Positions 54,429 to 63,445 are shown, counted from the first letter of the stretch. The stretch is DNA of 64,000 nt from Hyphomonas sp. (GCA_016124495.1 WGNP01000008.1:62001-126000), one strand, 5' to 3'. Made by a program: numbers and translations. Notes: generated by a model from the sequence alone, not told the origin.

Positions 54429-55523
54429 CTAGGTGTCCTCTTTGGTGGCGGAAGCATTGCCGCAAAATCTCCAGGCGATCTCCTCACCCCCATGAAAAGG
54501 AACGATCGGAATGCCTGCTTCGATCATCTGTACGGGAACAAGCTGCGGCTTGCGCTCGATGGTGACGAACTCTGAGTTCAGGGGAAGGCCGTAAAAGCGC
54601 GGACCGTTCTCTGACGCGAAAGCCTCAAGGTGTTGGAGTGCGCCTTCTTCTTCAAATACACGCGCATAACTCTCCAGCGCAAAGGGCGCATTGAATATGC
54701 CGGCGCACCCGCACGCGGACTCCTTGTCGCTGACCGCATGCGGCGCGGAGTCTGTGCCGAGGAAGAATTTCGCGGAACCTGACGTTGCGGCCGCCCGCAA
54801 GGCGAGCCGATGGCCCTCCCGTTTGGCGATTGGCAAGCAATAGAAATGAGGGCGGATTCCGCCTTCGAACATGGCGTTGCGATTGATCGCCAGATGGTGC
54901 GGCGTGATGGTGGCTGCGAGATTTGGACCAGCGGCTTTGACGAACGCGGCCGCTTCGGCTGTCGTGATGTGTTCGAACACCACCTTGAGCGCTGGAAAGT
55001 CAGCGATCAGCTTGCTGAGGATCCGGTCAATGAAAACCGCCTCCCTGTCAAAGATGTCGACATGGCGGTCGGTGACCTCCCCGTGCAGTAGCAGTGGCAT
55101 TCCGATGCGCTCCATGGCCTCGAGCACAGGATAGATCTTTCTTATGTCTGTGACGCCGTGATCTGAATTAGTGGTGGCGTGAGCGGGGTAAAGCTTGCAG
55201 GCTGTGAAGACGCCTTCTGCAAATCCGCGTTCGACCTCACCGGGGTCGATTGTGTCGGTGAGGTAGCAGGTCATCAAAGGCGTGAAGACAACGCCAGGCT
55301 CAAGGGCGGCAAGGATGCGATCGCGGTAGGCGGCTCCGGCTGCAGCGGTTGTGATCGGAGGGCTCAGATTTGGCATCACGATTGCCCGCGCAAACTGCCT
55401 CGCTGTGTAGCCCACGACCGAAGCGAGCAATGCGCCGTCTCGCAGATGGACATGCCAGTCATCGGGGCGTCGCAACGTCAGCCGGACGGGCGCCCCTACC
55501 GCGCCTTTGTAAGATGTTTGCAC
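54429..55523 (-). CDS. pyrC: dihydroorotase, class II (PyrC)
   Basis: The 364-residue enzyme has the class II motifs [14 protein letters not shown] with the two metal histidines, [22 protein letters not shown] (carboxylated Lys), [17 protein letters not shown] and GTDSAPHA (catalytic Asp). It cyclises carbamoyl aspartate in pyrimidine synthesis. The GTG at 55523 has GGAGG about 9 bases upstream; an ATG at 55553 adds ten residues. Relatives of this group usually use a class I enzyme beside pyrB, and the codon use here seems richer in A and T, so acquisition is plausible. Confidence 0.92.
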   Translation of the reverse strand: MQTSYKGAVGAPVRLTLRRPDDWHVHLRDGALLASVVGYTARQFARAIVMPNLSPPITTAAAGAAYRDRILAALEPGVVFTPLMTCYLTDTIDPGEVERGFAEGVFTACKLYPAHATTNSDHGVTDIRKIYPVLEAMERIGMPLLLHGEVTDRHVDIFDREAVFIDRILSKLIADFPALKVVFEHITTAEAAAFVKAAGPNLAATITPHHLAINRNAMFEGGIRPHFYCLPIAKREGHRLALRAAATSGSAKFFLGTDSAPHAVSDKESACGCAGIFNAPFALESYARVFEEEGALQHLEAFASENGPRFYGLPLNSEFVTIERKPQLVPVQMIEAGIPIVPFHGGEEIAWRFCGNASATKEDT

Positions 55524-55748
55524 AGACAAGTTCCTCCGCAGCAGCTGCAACATGGGTCACGGCGCCGTGCCGCGACGACGCCTGATCCAGTGTGATCAAA
55601 CCTGAGATATTTCAGTCGAGCGCCGTTGAACAGCATGAAGCGTCGACACTTGTAGTGAAAGGTCAGATTGTACGCCATACCAAGTGCCCGGAGCCTCGGC
55701 ATATTGATCGAGCGGCTTGGATCGACTGCCTCGCAATCGCCAGGAGGG

Positions 55749-56609
55749 TCAGGGATTGCAGTAGGGGCAATGCGCCGGATCCGCTTCTGTCAGGCCGTCT
55801 GAGCGTGGCTGGCTTGTTTCGTGGTCGCACATGAAACATCCCATAATCTCATGCAGCACCCATGCTGTCGGAGCTCCGCACCAGCTGCACGGCAAACCGG
55901 CTTCAGTGCCTTTCACGCCCCAGCCCGGGGCGCTGCAGCTGCCACAGCTCTGACAGAGACGGTCAGCGAGTTTCTTTGCGAGCGACCCGATGGACATCAT
56001 CCGTCTGGGATTGAAGTGGGCGCGCATGTCGGTCTGAACGAAGGCTAGGCCATCGCTCGAGACACGGGCCGCATGCACGATCGCCGCTTCCAGGTTTTCT
56101 GAGGTCTGTATGCCCTTTTGAACGATACCTGCCGGGCCAGTGTTTGGCCGCACAATCATCGCCTGATCCGGAAATCCGGTCGCGCGAATCTGATCTTCAA
56201 TATCGATCATGCTTGCGGTGTCCCAGCTCGCATAAGAGGGGGCCAGATCGATACTTTGTTCCATCGCGACGAGGCCGCTTCTTGCGTCGACCAATACAAG
56301 TTTTTCGAGGCCGACCGGGATGAACGGCATTTGAGGATGCGGACCGAAGCTGCCCTCGCTCGCAATAGCAAGATCCAGCCCGGACACTTTCAATCCAAGC
56401 CGGGCCTTCGCGACAAGCACCTCATCCATGCTGCCTGCTCGCTCGATTTCACCCGAGAACGTTCCCAGCTGGTCTGTATCGAGATCACCGGGCACTTCGA
56501 TGTCGATGCCCAGGATGTCCCGAAACGCCGGCACGATGGCGCGCTCTTTGCCATGCATGGTGGCCAGGGCCGCGCGGCGTCCGGCAAAGGCAGATGCAGG
56601 CCCTTTCAT
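55749..56609 (-). CDS. DUF6671 family protein with C-terminal zinc-binding cysteines
   Basis: The 286-residue protein has an N-terminal domain starting with GRRAALATMHGKERAIVPAF, a long helical middle, and four Cys pairs at the C-terminus (CQSCGSC, CSWCGAP, CFMCDHE and CPYCNP). These look like one or two zinc ribbons. I recognise it as DUF6671, whose function is unknown. It lies upstream of pyrC on the same strand with a 225-base gap holding no credible gene. The ATG at 56609 is one of two possible. Confidence 0.8.
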   Translation of the reverse strand: MKGPASAFAGRRAALATMHGKERAIVPAFRDILGIDIEVPGDLDTDQLGTFSGEIERAGSMDEVLVAKARLGLKVSGLDLAIASEGSFGPHPQMPFIPVGLEKLVLVDARSGLVAMEQSIDLAPSYASWDTASMIDIEDQIRATGFPDQAMIVRPNTGPAGIVQKGIQTSENLEAAIVHAARVSSDGLAFVQTDMRAHFNPRRMMSIGSLAKKLADRLCQSCGSCSAPGWGVKGTEAGLPCSWCGAPTAWVLHEIMGCFMCDHETSQPRSDGLTEADPAHCPYCNP

Positions 56610-57004
56610 CAGAAACATCCCTATCGCTTTTAAAGTTCCAGGCTGCGATAGACGCGGATGCGGCCATCTCGGTGTTGTGCGGGCCGGGACCGTCTAAGAA
56701 TTCTGGCCGATCGGGCGCAATCATAATTTCGATGATGGCGACGCAAGTAATTCTCTCCTTTGCCGGTATCAACACGCCCAAGTGTCTAGAACTTCGGGCG
56801 TTGGTTGTCACCGAGCGAAACGTGCGACGACAGCTCCGATCGTCACCGTCGGCGGCGGGTAGGCTCACCAGCCTGCGGTCATCGGAAAACCAGGCCGCAA
56901 CCTGTCAAGAGTTCTAAAGCGCTCGCGCGCGAGTTGAGCGTTGCGTCGTCGGGCGCGAACTTGACCGTCTGATGTTTCCGGGCAGCGCCCGTCCGCAGGC
57001 TCCA
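56610..57004. other. gene-free stretch between the DUF6671 gene and the fused membrane gene
   Basis: Almost 400 bases hold no convincing gene. A 107-residue frame on the plus strand (56594-56917) overlaps the DUF6671 start and has no family likeness. The interval is the divergent promoter region for both neighbours, and it probably includes the end of the acquired segment. Confidence 0.5.
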
Positions 57005-57643
57005 ATGAGCAACAGCGAGAAGACCCAACCGATCCATCCGCTTCGCCAGCGCATGATCGCGCACATGACCCTGCGCTGCATCAGCGAGACCAGCCAGTGC
57101 GCCTATGTCCGATGCGGTCGCAACTGCTGCGCCCGTCTCAAGCTGGCGCCTGGCGCGCTCATCCTTGTGCTGATCACCGCCACCTTCGTGGCCAAGGCGG
57201 CTATCACCGGCTTCCAGATGATTGCGGGCACCGCAGGGCGCACAGGGTTTGCGCGTTTCCAGGGCGTGTCGCTGCTGCTGACCGGCTCGCTGGTATTTCT
57301 GGTCTGGCTGCTCGGCCTGCTGCAGCTGATCATCACGGTGATTTCCGCCGGAGGCGGCTGCGAGATCGGCCAGTTTACAGGGGAGATCGCGGCGGTTGCT
57401 GATACGCTGCGGATTTCCAGGGTGGTTGCGGGCTTTGCGATCTTCTATCTGATCCTCGAGCTAAGACTTCGCGGATATCTGAACAGGGGGACGAAGGCTA
57501 TTGGGGCCGGCGCGGCGGCGGGGACGGTCGCATTCGTCTTCGTGGCGTTCCTGTTTCAGCTCTACCTCTGTTATTCCGTTCTCGGGGCACTCTACGGGGC
57601 GCTCGCCTCGCTGATATTTGGTTTTGTCCGGCCGTCGGCCTGA
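57005..57643 (+). CDS. membrane protein fused to N-terminal tyrosine-recombinase fragment
   Basis: Residues about 9-47 (HPLRQRMIAHMTLRCISETS then QCAYVRCGRNCCARL) resemble the N-terminal SAM-like domain of phage/IS-associated tyrosine recombinases (pattern PLRQRMIEDMxLRxxxxxTQxxYIRxV). From residue about 51 the protein is a four-helix membrane protein (ALILVLITATFVAKAAITGF, LLLTGSLVFLVWLLGLLQLI and others) without recombinase similarity. The join near 57155 is probably a deletion or insertion scar. The membrane part is of unknown function and may have lost its own start. Confidence 0.6.
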   Translation: MSNSEKTQPIHPLRQRMIAHMTLRCISETSQCAYVRCGRNCCARLKLAPGALILVLITATFVAKAAITGFQMIAGTAGRTGFARFQGVSLLLTGSLVFLVWLLGLLQLIITVISAGGGCEIGQFTGEIAAVADTLRISRVVAGFAIFYLILELRLRGYLNRGTKAIGAGAAAGTVAFVFVAFLFQLYLCYSVLGALYGALASLIFGFVRPSA

Positions 57644-57687
57644 GTGATGTTGCTGCTACTCGGCGCAGCGCTGGCCGCGGAATGGTC

Positions 57688-58419
57688 TCAGGCCTGGGGC
57701 GAGGACGGCGCTGACGCCGCTGCATAGGCCCCGGCGATCTGCGTGAGCCGGCGCAGGGTGCGTGCATCTGCCATCCCGGTGATGGCGTCCGGCAGGAACC
57801 GGCGCTGGAAGGCACGCAGCGCGGCCGGCACATCCGAGATGTCATAGCCGATGGCGCCGAGCTGGCGGTTAAGGCCGCCCGGATCGCCGCCCATCCAGAC
57901 ACAGCCCGCCCCGGAACCTTCCGGCGGCCAAAGTCCGATCCCCGCCGCCGCAAGGTGGGGCCAGGGAAAATGCTCGCCCGGATCAATCTTGCGCTTCGGC
58001 GCAATGTCCGAGTGCCCGACGATCCGGACCTGAGGAATGGAATGACGCGCAATGATCTGCCCCGCGAGTTCGATGACCGCCTCGATCTGCGCGTCCGGAT
58101 AGGGTGGCAGCTGTTTGCCGGGCAGCGGGAAGTCATGTCCGCCGTTGACGATCTCGATGCCGACGGAGCGCGAGTTGAGGTCATCATCGCCTTGCCAGCC
58201 GGAAAGGCCTGCATGCCAGGCCCGCCGGCTTTCATCGACAAGCTTCGCGATGCGTCCGTCTTCCCAGACCATGTAATGGGCGGCGACCTTCGCCTCGGGA
58301 TCGCGCATCCGGTCCAGCGCCGCCTGCCCGGATTGCATGCCGGTATAGTGCAGCACGAGCAGGTCCACCTTCTGGCGGCGCTCATCGTGATTGGGGCTCG
58401 GCGTCTCTTCAAGGCGCAT
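57688..58419 (-). CDS. N-acetylmuramoyl-L-alanine amidase (AmpD/AmiD type)
   Basis: The 243-residue protein has an Amidase_2 domain: DLLVLHYTGMQSG with the first zinc His, WHAGLSGWQGDDDLNSRSVGIEIVN, and VGHSDIAPKRKIDPGEHFPW (second His and Asp). A short helical C-terminal domain resembles a peptidoglycan-binding fold (PAALRAFQRRFLPD). No signal peptide is seen, so it is probably cytoplasmic, recycling anhydromuropeptides. Its ATG shares a base with the EamA stop. Confidence 0.92.
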   Translation of the reverse strand: MRLEETPSPNHDERRQKVDLLVLHYTGMQSGQAALDRMRDPEAKVAAHYMVWEDGRIAKLVDESRRAWHAGLSGWQGDDDLNSRSVGIEIVNGGHDFPLPGKQLPPYPDAQIEAVIELAGQIIARHSIPQVRIVGHSDIAPKRKIDPGEHFPWPHLAAAGIGLWPPEGSGAGCVWMGGDPGGLNRQLGAIGYDISDVPAALRAFQRRFLPDAITGMADARTLRRLTQIAGAYAAASAPSSPQA

Positions 58420-59321
58420 CAGGAATCTCCGGAAGCGTACTTCTTTCCGAGGGCTGCTTCTGGCAGCACGCTATTCGGCCTGATCGCAATGAGGAAGACC
58501 CCGGCGAGCGAAACTGCGCCGCCGATGACGAGTTTCCAGGTGAAAGGCTCGTTCAGCAGGGTCACGCCGAACAGCACGCCCCAGAGCGGCGTCATCAGCG
58601 TCAGCGGCGAAAGGAGCGAGACGTCATGACGTTTCAGCAGGGTATAGAAGGCCGAGTGGGCGAAGATCGAGACGCCGACAATGGCGAACAGGCTCGCCAG
58701 CCAGACCTGCCAGCCGCCGGCTACATAGGCGGCAACCTGGCCGGTTTCGAGCGCGGCGGAGAGGGCGAACAAGGGCGCGAAGCTGAACAGGCCGACCCAG
58801 GCGGAGAGGTTCAGCGGGTGCATCTCCGGCATGCGCTTCATTACGATGCCGCCCGCAGATCCAAGCACCGCCGCGAAGAAGATCAGGAGCAGGCCGAAAG
58901 ACAGGCTGAAGGAGCCGGGATCGAAGGCGATGACGACGACACCTGCAAAGGCTAGCGAAATGCCGAGCCCGCGTCGCCAGCCGATCTTCTCTCCGAGGAA
59001 GATCATACTCATGATCGTCGACATCGGCACGCCAAGCTGTCCGGTGACGGCGGCGGCGGAGACATCAGCATTGGCGAGGCCGACGAAGAGAAGTCCGAAG
59101 TTGAGGCAGCCGATCAGCATGGCGATCAGGAACAGGGTGCCCAGGTTCTTCGGTACCGGCCACAGGAACGGGATCAGGAAGACGGCGACACCAAAAAAGC
59201 GGATCGCGGCAAAGAAAAGCGGCGGGACACTGAAATCCGACACGACCCAGCGGGTCATGACGAGGTTCACGCCCCAGACGAAGCAGATGAGAAAGAGGAG
59301 GGCGAAGTCACGCAAAGACAT
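58419..59321 (-). CDS. EamA/DMT family transporter
   Basis: The 300-residue protein has ten helices in two homologous EamA repeats, starting RDFALLFLICFVWGVNLVMT, with LFLIAMLIGCLNFGLLFVGL and later SAFYTLLKRHDVSLLSPLTLMTPLWGVLFG. Members export amino acids or other metabolites; the substrate is unknown here. Stop and start overlap with the amidase gene (TGATG). Confidence 0.9.
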   Translation of the reverse strand: MSLRDFALLFLICFVWGVNLVMTRWVVSDFSVPPLFFAAIRFFGVAVFLIPFLWPVPKNLGTLFLIAMLIGCLNFGLLFVGLANADVSAAAVTGQLGVPMSTIMSMIFLGEKIGWRRGLGISLAFAGVVVIAFDPGSFSLSFGLLLIFFAAVLGSAGGIVMKRMPEMHPLNLSAWVGLFSFAPLFALSAALETGQVAAYVAGGWQVWLASLFAIVGVSIFAHSAFYTLLKRHDVSLLSPLTLMTPLWGVLFGVTLLNEPFTWKLVIGGAVSLAGVFLIAIRPNSVLPEAALGKKYASGDS

Positions 59322-59387
59322 GCTTCGGCCCTATCAGTCTTTTTCCGCGGCGGGCAGGGGGGACGCGGCGTGAAGGGGGCAGCGCTG

Positions 59388-60254
59388 CTATGCAGCGCCG
59401 AGCCACTTTACCGGGAGTTTGAGATAGACCTTGCCGTCCGCCTCCGCGGGCGGAAGGGCACCGGCGCGGATGTTGACCTGCAAGGAGGGCAGGATGAGGC
59501 GCGGCGCGGCAAGCGTCTTGTCACGGGCCTCGCGCATTTCGACAAAGTCGTGCTCGCTCACGCCGTCATGGACGTGGACATTGCTGGCGCGCTCTTCGGC
59601 GACCGTCGTTTCCCAGACAAAGGTGTCGCGGGATTCCGGCAGGTAGTCGTGTCCGACGAAAACGCGGGTTTCGGACGGCAGGGCGAGGATCTTGTGGATC
59701 GAGCGAAACAGGGTTGCCGCATCGCCGCCTGGAAAATCGGCGCGGGCGGTACCATAGTCCGGCATGAACAGCGTGTCGCCGACGAAGGCCATGTCGTCGA
59801 TCAGATAGGTGACGCAGGCGGGCGTGTGGCCGGGCGTGTGGAGCACGCGGATCTCGAGATTGCCCAGCGGGAGCGTGTCGCCGTCTTTGAGCAGCAGGTC
59901 GAAGACATGTGCATCGGGCGTATCGCTGGTCACACCGAAAAGCGGGACGAAGGCTTTCTGAACCTTGGTGATGTGGGCGCCGATGCCGAGTTTCGCGCCG
60001 GTCAGGCGGCGCAGGTAATCGGCGCCGGAGAGGTGGTCGGCATGGGCGTGGGTGTCGAGGATCCAGTCGATGCGGAGGTTTTCTTCTGCCGCCGCCGAGA
60101 TCACGGCATCGGCCGAAACCGTGCTGAGGCGGCCGGCATTGGGGTCGAAGTCGAGTACGGGATCGATCACGGCCGCGGCGCGGGTCGCGGGATCCCAGAC
60201 AAGGTAGGTGACCGTATGAGTGGCCGCGTCGAAGAAGGATTTGAGCATCGCCAT
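59388..60254 (-). CDS. MBL-fold persulfide dioxygenase-type hydrolase
   Basis: The 288-residue metallo-beta-lactamase protein has DWILDTHAHADHLSGADYLR (HxHxDH, about residues 59-78), HTPGHTPACVTYLI, GDTLFMPDYGTARADFPGG and FVGHDYLPESR. This is the architecture of ETHE1/Blh-type persulfide dioxygenases, which oxidise glutathione persulfide to sulfite. It is divergent from a BigR-like regulator, matching the bigR/blh arrangement. AAAGGAG lies about 10 bases before the ATG at 60254. Confidence 0.9.
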   Translation of the reverse strand: MAMLKSFFDAATHTVTYLVWDPATRAAAVIDPVLDFDPNAGRLSTVSADAVISAAAEENLRIDWILDTHAHADHLSGADYLRRLTGAKLGIGAHITKVQKAFVPLFGVTSDTPDAHVFDLLLKDGDTLPLGNLEIRVLHTPGHTPACVTYLIDDMAFVGDTLFMPDYGTARADFPGGDAATLFRSIHKILALPSETRVFVGHDYLPESRDTFVWETTVAEERASNVHVHDGVSEHDFVEMREARDKTLAAPRLILPSLQVNIRAGALPPAEADGKVYLKLPVKWLGAA

Positions 60255-60289
60255 GGGGCGTCTCCTTTCAATATTGAGACAGCTATATA

Positions 60290-60324
60290 TTAGCACTTGC
60301 TAAATTAGCAACGCCGAATATATG
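60290..60324 (+). promoter_or_regulatory. BigR-like operator and divergent promoter region
   Basis: A perfect inverted repeat TTAGCA-CT-TGCTAA (60290-60303) lies between the two divergent starts. A promoter for the regulator is suggested by TTGCTA (60297-60302) and TATATG (60319-60324) with a 16-base spacer, putting the transcript start at about the ATG at 60331, that is, leaderless. Such repeats in an AT-rich spacer suit an ArsR/BigR repressor that controls both genes. Confidence 0.6.
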
Positions 60325-60330
60325 TAATCC

Positions 60331-60654
60331 ATGAAACAGACGTCCCTTGACCCCGCCCAGTTCCGACAACGTGCCGGTGAAGCTGCCAAGCTGCTGCGCA
60401 CGATGTCAAACGAGCACCGCCTGATGATCCTGTGCCGCCTCGGCGACGGCGAACTTTCAGCAGGTGAACTTCAAAGCGGAACCACGCTGTCTCAGTCCGC
60501 GCTTTCACAGCACCTCGCGGTGCTGCGGGAAGACGGGCTGGTGGCGACCCGGCGGGCGGGCCTGAATATCTTCTATCGGATCGCGGACCCTTCCGTGCTC
60601 CGGGTCATCGAAACGCTGGCAGCGATCTTCTGCCCTGAGGACTTAAAACCATGA
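60331..60654 (+). CDS. BigR/SqrR-like persulfide-responsive ArsR regulator
   Basis: The 107-residue winged-helix protein has AAKLLRTMSNEHRLMILCRLGDGELSAGEL, the HTH LSQSALSQHLAVLREDGLV, and two cysteines (MILCRL about 35 and IFCPEDL about 101) placed as the reversible persulfide pair of BigR, SqrR and YgaV. Persulfides should release the repressor and switch on the divergent dioxygenase and downstream sulfur genes. No ribosome site precedes the ATG. Its stop overlaps the rhodanese start by four bases. Confidence 0.9.
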   Translation: MKQTSLDPAQFRQRAGEAAKLLRTMSNEHRLMILCRLGDGELSAGELQSGTTLSQSALSQHLAVLREDGLVATRRAGLNIFYRIADPSVLRVIETLAAIFCPEDLKP

Positions 60655-61175
60655 GTACACTGACGAAAATTGATCCGCAGACGCTTGCGGACGGACTGCG
60701 GTCCGGCAAGTTTCACCTGATCGATATCCGCGAGGCGGACGAATTCGCACGCGAGCATATCGGCGGCGCAGTTTCCATTCCGCTGTCGCAAGTCGAGCAG
60801 GCGGATGTGAAAATCGAGGCGGGTCGCACGGCTGTGTTCCATTGCAAGAGCGGAATGCGGACCGAAGCCAACTGCGCCAGGCTGGCCAGCCGCATCGACG
60901 GCGATGCGCTGTTGCTGGACGGCGGCCTGGATGCCTGGAAGAAGGCCGGGCTACCGGTGAGTGACAATGCCAAGGCGCCGCTGCCGATGAACCGGCAGGT
61001 GCAGATTACGGCCGGAACGCTCGTGCTGGCCGGCGCGCTGATCGGCACGTTCATTCATCCGGCGGGTTATGCCCTGTCGGGATTGATTGGCGCGGGCCTG
61101 ATCTTTGCGGGCGCCAGCGGCTGGTGCGGCATGGCGAATGTGCTGGCCGCGATGCCCTGGAACAGGACGGCCTGA
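60651..61175 (+). CDS. rhodanese with C-terminal DUF2892 membrane domain (YgaP-like)
   Basis: The 174-residue protein has an N-terminal rhodanese domain (IDIREADEFAREHIGGAVSI, active-site loop FHCKSGMRT about residues 64-72) and a C-terminal pair of membrane helices with AALIGTFIHPAG-like sequence (DUF2892). YgaP of E. coli has this layout. It transfers sulfane sulfur, in line with the persulfide theme. The ATGA overlap couples it to the regulator. Confidence 0.92.
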   Translation: MSTLTKIDPQTLADGLRSGKFHLIDIREADEFAREHIGGAVSIPLSQVEQADVKIEAGRTAVFHCKSGMRTEANCARLASRIDGDALLLDGGLDAWKKAGLPVSDNAKAPLPMNRQVQITAGTLVLAGALIGTFIHPAGYALSGLIGAGLIFAGASGWCGMANVLAAMPWNRTA

Positions 61176-61185
61176 GCGGCGCAGG

Positions 61186-61983
61186 ATGATTGAACTCACA
61201 ACTTCGGTGGTCGTCGCGGCCCTGCTGAGCGGGGCGCTGATCGGCCTTTTCCTGGGCACCTTCGGGGGCGGGGGGTCGGTGCTGGCGGCGCCGCTGCTGC
61301 TCTACGCCGTCGGTGTGACTGATCCGCACCTCGCGATCGGCACGTCGGCGGCGGCCGTCGCGGCGATCGCCCTCGTCAGCCTGACAGGGCACTGGCGCGC
61401 GGGCCGCGTGAAGTGGCCTTGCGCCATCGTGTTTGCACTGGCCGGTATCATCGGTTCGCTGCTCGGTTCGACGCTGGCCCTGCGGGTGGAGGGCGATGTG
61501 CTGCTTTTGGCCTTCGCGTTTGCGATGGCGGCGATCGGCCTCTCGATGTTGCGCAGGCCCAAGACCGAGGGCGACCCGGATGTACACATCACGGCGAAAC
61601 TGATGGCGCGGATCGCGCCGATGGGAGTTGGCGTCGGCGGCGCGTCGGGTTTCTTCGGGATCGGCGGCGGCTTCCTGATCGTGCCCGGCCTGATGATGGC
61701 GACCGGCATGACGCTGGCGAATGCCACGGCGTCGTCGCTGGTCTCGGTCGCCGTGTTCGGGGCTTCGACGGCATCGAATTATGCGCTGCACGGAGAAGTC
61801 GATTTCCGCCTGGCGGGATTGCTGCTTGCGGGCGGGGCGGCTGGCGGAGCAATCGGCGTGCTGCTCTCTCGGGCGCTGGCAACCCGGGTGCGTCTCGCGC
61901 GGTCCGCGTTTGCTGTCCTGATTGTCATCGTCGCGGTCTATGTCGGGTGGAAAGCAGCCAGTTCGCTGGGCTGGACGGGTTGA
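61186..61983 (+). CDS. TSUP family (TauE/SafE-like) sulfite exporter
   Basis: The 265-residue protein has eight helices with the TSUP repeats GLFLGTFGGGGSVLAAPLLLYA and GASGFFGIGGGFLIVPGLM. In persulfide operons such exporters remove sulfite or thiosulfate formed by the dioxygenase. The ATG at 61186 is 10 bases after the rhodanese stop; an alternative ATG at 61105 would lie inside that gene. Confidence 0.9.
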   Translation: MIELTTSVVVAALLSGALIGLFLGTFGGGGSVLAAPLLLYAVGVTDPHLAIGTSAAAVAAIALVSLTGHWRAGRVKWPCAIVFALAGIIGSLLGSTLALRVEGDVLLLAFAFAMAAIGLSMLRRPKTEGDPDVHITAKLMARIAPMGVGVGGASGFFGIGGGFLIVPGLMMATGMTLANATASSLVSVAVFGASTASNYALHGEVDFRLAGLLLAGGAAGGAIGVLLSRALATRVRLARSAFAVLIVIVAVYVGWKAASSLGWTG

Positions 61984-62099
61984 AGCGAACGCAGCGGTGG
62001 CTGTGGATGGTTGCTAATTCTGCCTTAAAGCGCTGATATAAGCTTTAAGGTGGGTTGTCCGGCCCGCGCAGCCTTGCGCGGCTATAAGGGAGAGAGCTG

Positions 62100-62822
62100 A
62101 TGAGCCTGATCTGGTGGATATTGCCGTCTGTTGCAGGTGTTCTGGGCCTGATCCTCCTGTTCGCGGGCTTTGCGAAGATGGCCGGTCTTAAACCTTTCGC
62201 AGGTGTCGCGCGCCTCGCGTTCGGGTCGGGTTTTCTGGGTCTGGCGGGCGTGATCGCCTTCGCGGGCCTGAACATCCAGACTTACAAGCGCCTGACCTAT
62301 GAGCGGCCTGTAGCGACGGTCAAATTTACCGCGGTTCCCGACCAGGCCGATGCCTATCGTGCGGACGTGGTATTCTCCGACGGCCAGACCCTGCTGCAGG
62401 CAGATGGCAGCGCGCCGGTTTTCCGGGGCAACGAGTGGCAGATGGGCGCCAAGGTCATCAAGTTCAAACCGATGGCCAACATCCTCGGCTATGATTCGAT
62501 TTACCGGCTGGAGCATATGCGCTCGCTGGATGCGATGCAGTTTTCCTCGGAAGCCGTCACCGAAGGCAAGATCGACGGGTTGAAGATTGTCGAGACTGAA
62601 CCCGGCATTGATGTCGGCGGCCTCGCGGCAAAGTATGGCTCGCGATTCGGGATCGACGCCGAATACGGCTCAGCCACCTACCAGCCGATGGGCGACGGGT
62701 TCGAGTATGAGGTCTCGATCACGCAGGACGCCCTGATCGCGCGCCCGAGCGAAGCGACGAAATCCAAGATCCAGGACGGCGCCTATCCTGGCTTCCGGCC
62801 GATTGGCGGATCTAACCGATGA
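62100..62822 (+). CDS. unknown two-helix membrane protein
   Basis: The 240-residue protein has two N-terminal helices (IWWILPSVAGVLGLILLFAG and VARLAFGSGFLGLAGVIAFAG) followed by a roughly 185-residue beta-rich domain with RGNEWQMGAKVIKFKP and PMGDGFEYEVSITQD. Related proteins in alphaproteobacteria are of unknown function and have sometimes been labelled as efflux-related without evidence. Its stop overlaps the next gene by four bases. Confidence 0.75.
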   Translation: MSLIWWILPSVAGVLGLILLFAGFAKMAGLKPFAGVARLAFGSGFLGLAGVIAFAGLNIQTYKRLTYERPVATVKFTAVPDQADAYRADVVFSDGQTLLQADGSAPVFRGNEWQMGAKVIKFKPMANILGYDSIYRLEHMRSLDAMQFSSEAVTEGKIDGLKIVETEPGIDVGGLAAKYGSRFGIDAEYGSATYQPMGDGFEYEVSITQDALIARPSEATKSKIQDGAYPGFRPIGGSNR

Positions 62823-63445
62823 ACGCCTGGGAGCGGTATGTCGTTCCGAACCTGATCGCGTGCGCGTGTTCCTCGCGCCCGATCATGAAACAGCGCGCGA
62901 AAGTTGTTCCGAAGGCGGAAGGTATCGTGCTGGAACTCGGTTGCGGGTCGGGCACCAATTTCGCAATGTATGATCCCGGCAAGGTTGACAAGCTCTACGC
63001 GCTGGAGCCCGCGCCCGGCATGATCGTCAAGGCGAAGCGAGCCGCAGGCGAACTCGGCATCGGCAAGAGTATCGAGTTTCTCGAGACCGGCGCCGAGAAT
63101 ATTCCGCTCCCGGATAAATCGGTCGACACCGTCATGATCACTTTTGTGCTGTGTACGATCCCCGACTGGGCAGGCGCCCTCGCCGAAACGCGGCGCGTGC
63201 TGAAGCCGGGCGGCAAGATCCTGTTCACCGAGCATGGTCTTGCGCCGGACGAAGGCATTTCCAAATGGCAGCGCCGGGTCGAGCCGGTGTGGAAGCCGCT
63301 GGCGGGCGGATGCCACCTGACGCGCGATACGCTGGGCCTGCTGCGCGAGGGCGGCTTCCGCAGCGATGACGCCGAGACGATGTACCTGCCGAACACGCCG
63401 AAGATCGCCGGCTTTGTGAGCTGGGGTTCGGCGCAGGTCGCCTGA
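62819..63445 (+). CDS. class I SAM-dependent methyltransferase
   Basis: The 208-residue protein has VLELGCGSGTNFAMYDPGKV (motif I), LYALEPAPGMI, VDTVMITFVLCTIPDW and VLKPGGKILFTEHGL, standard class I methyltransferase motifs. The acceptor is unknown; the layout resembles the phospholipid/ubiquinone-type UbiE fold. It is coupled by a four-base overlap to the upstream membrane protein and by one base to the next gene. Confidence 0.9.
   Translation: MNAWERYVVPNLIACACSSRPIMKQRAKVVPKAEGIVLELGCGSGTNFAMYDPGKVDKLYALEPAPGMIVKAKRAAGELGIGKSIEFLETGAENIPLPDKSVDTVMITFVLCTIPDWAGALAETRRVLKPGGKILFTEHGLAPDEGISKWQRRVEPVWKPLAGGCHLTRDTLGLLREGGFRSDDAETMYLPNTPKIAGFVSWGSAQVA

Noticed and set aside
55496-55702. A 68-residue Cys-rich minus-strand frame overlapping the pyrC start
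   Set aside because: It overlaps pyrC in another frame and has no family; the cysteines come from GC-rich antisense codons.
56594-56917. A 107-residue plus-strand frame over the DUF6671 start
   Set aside because: It overlaps the start of a well-supported opposite-strand gene and shows no domain.
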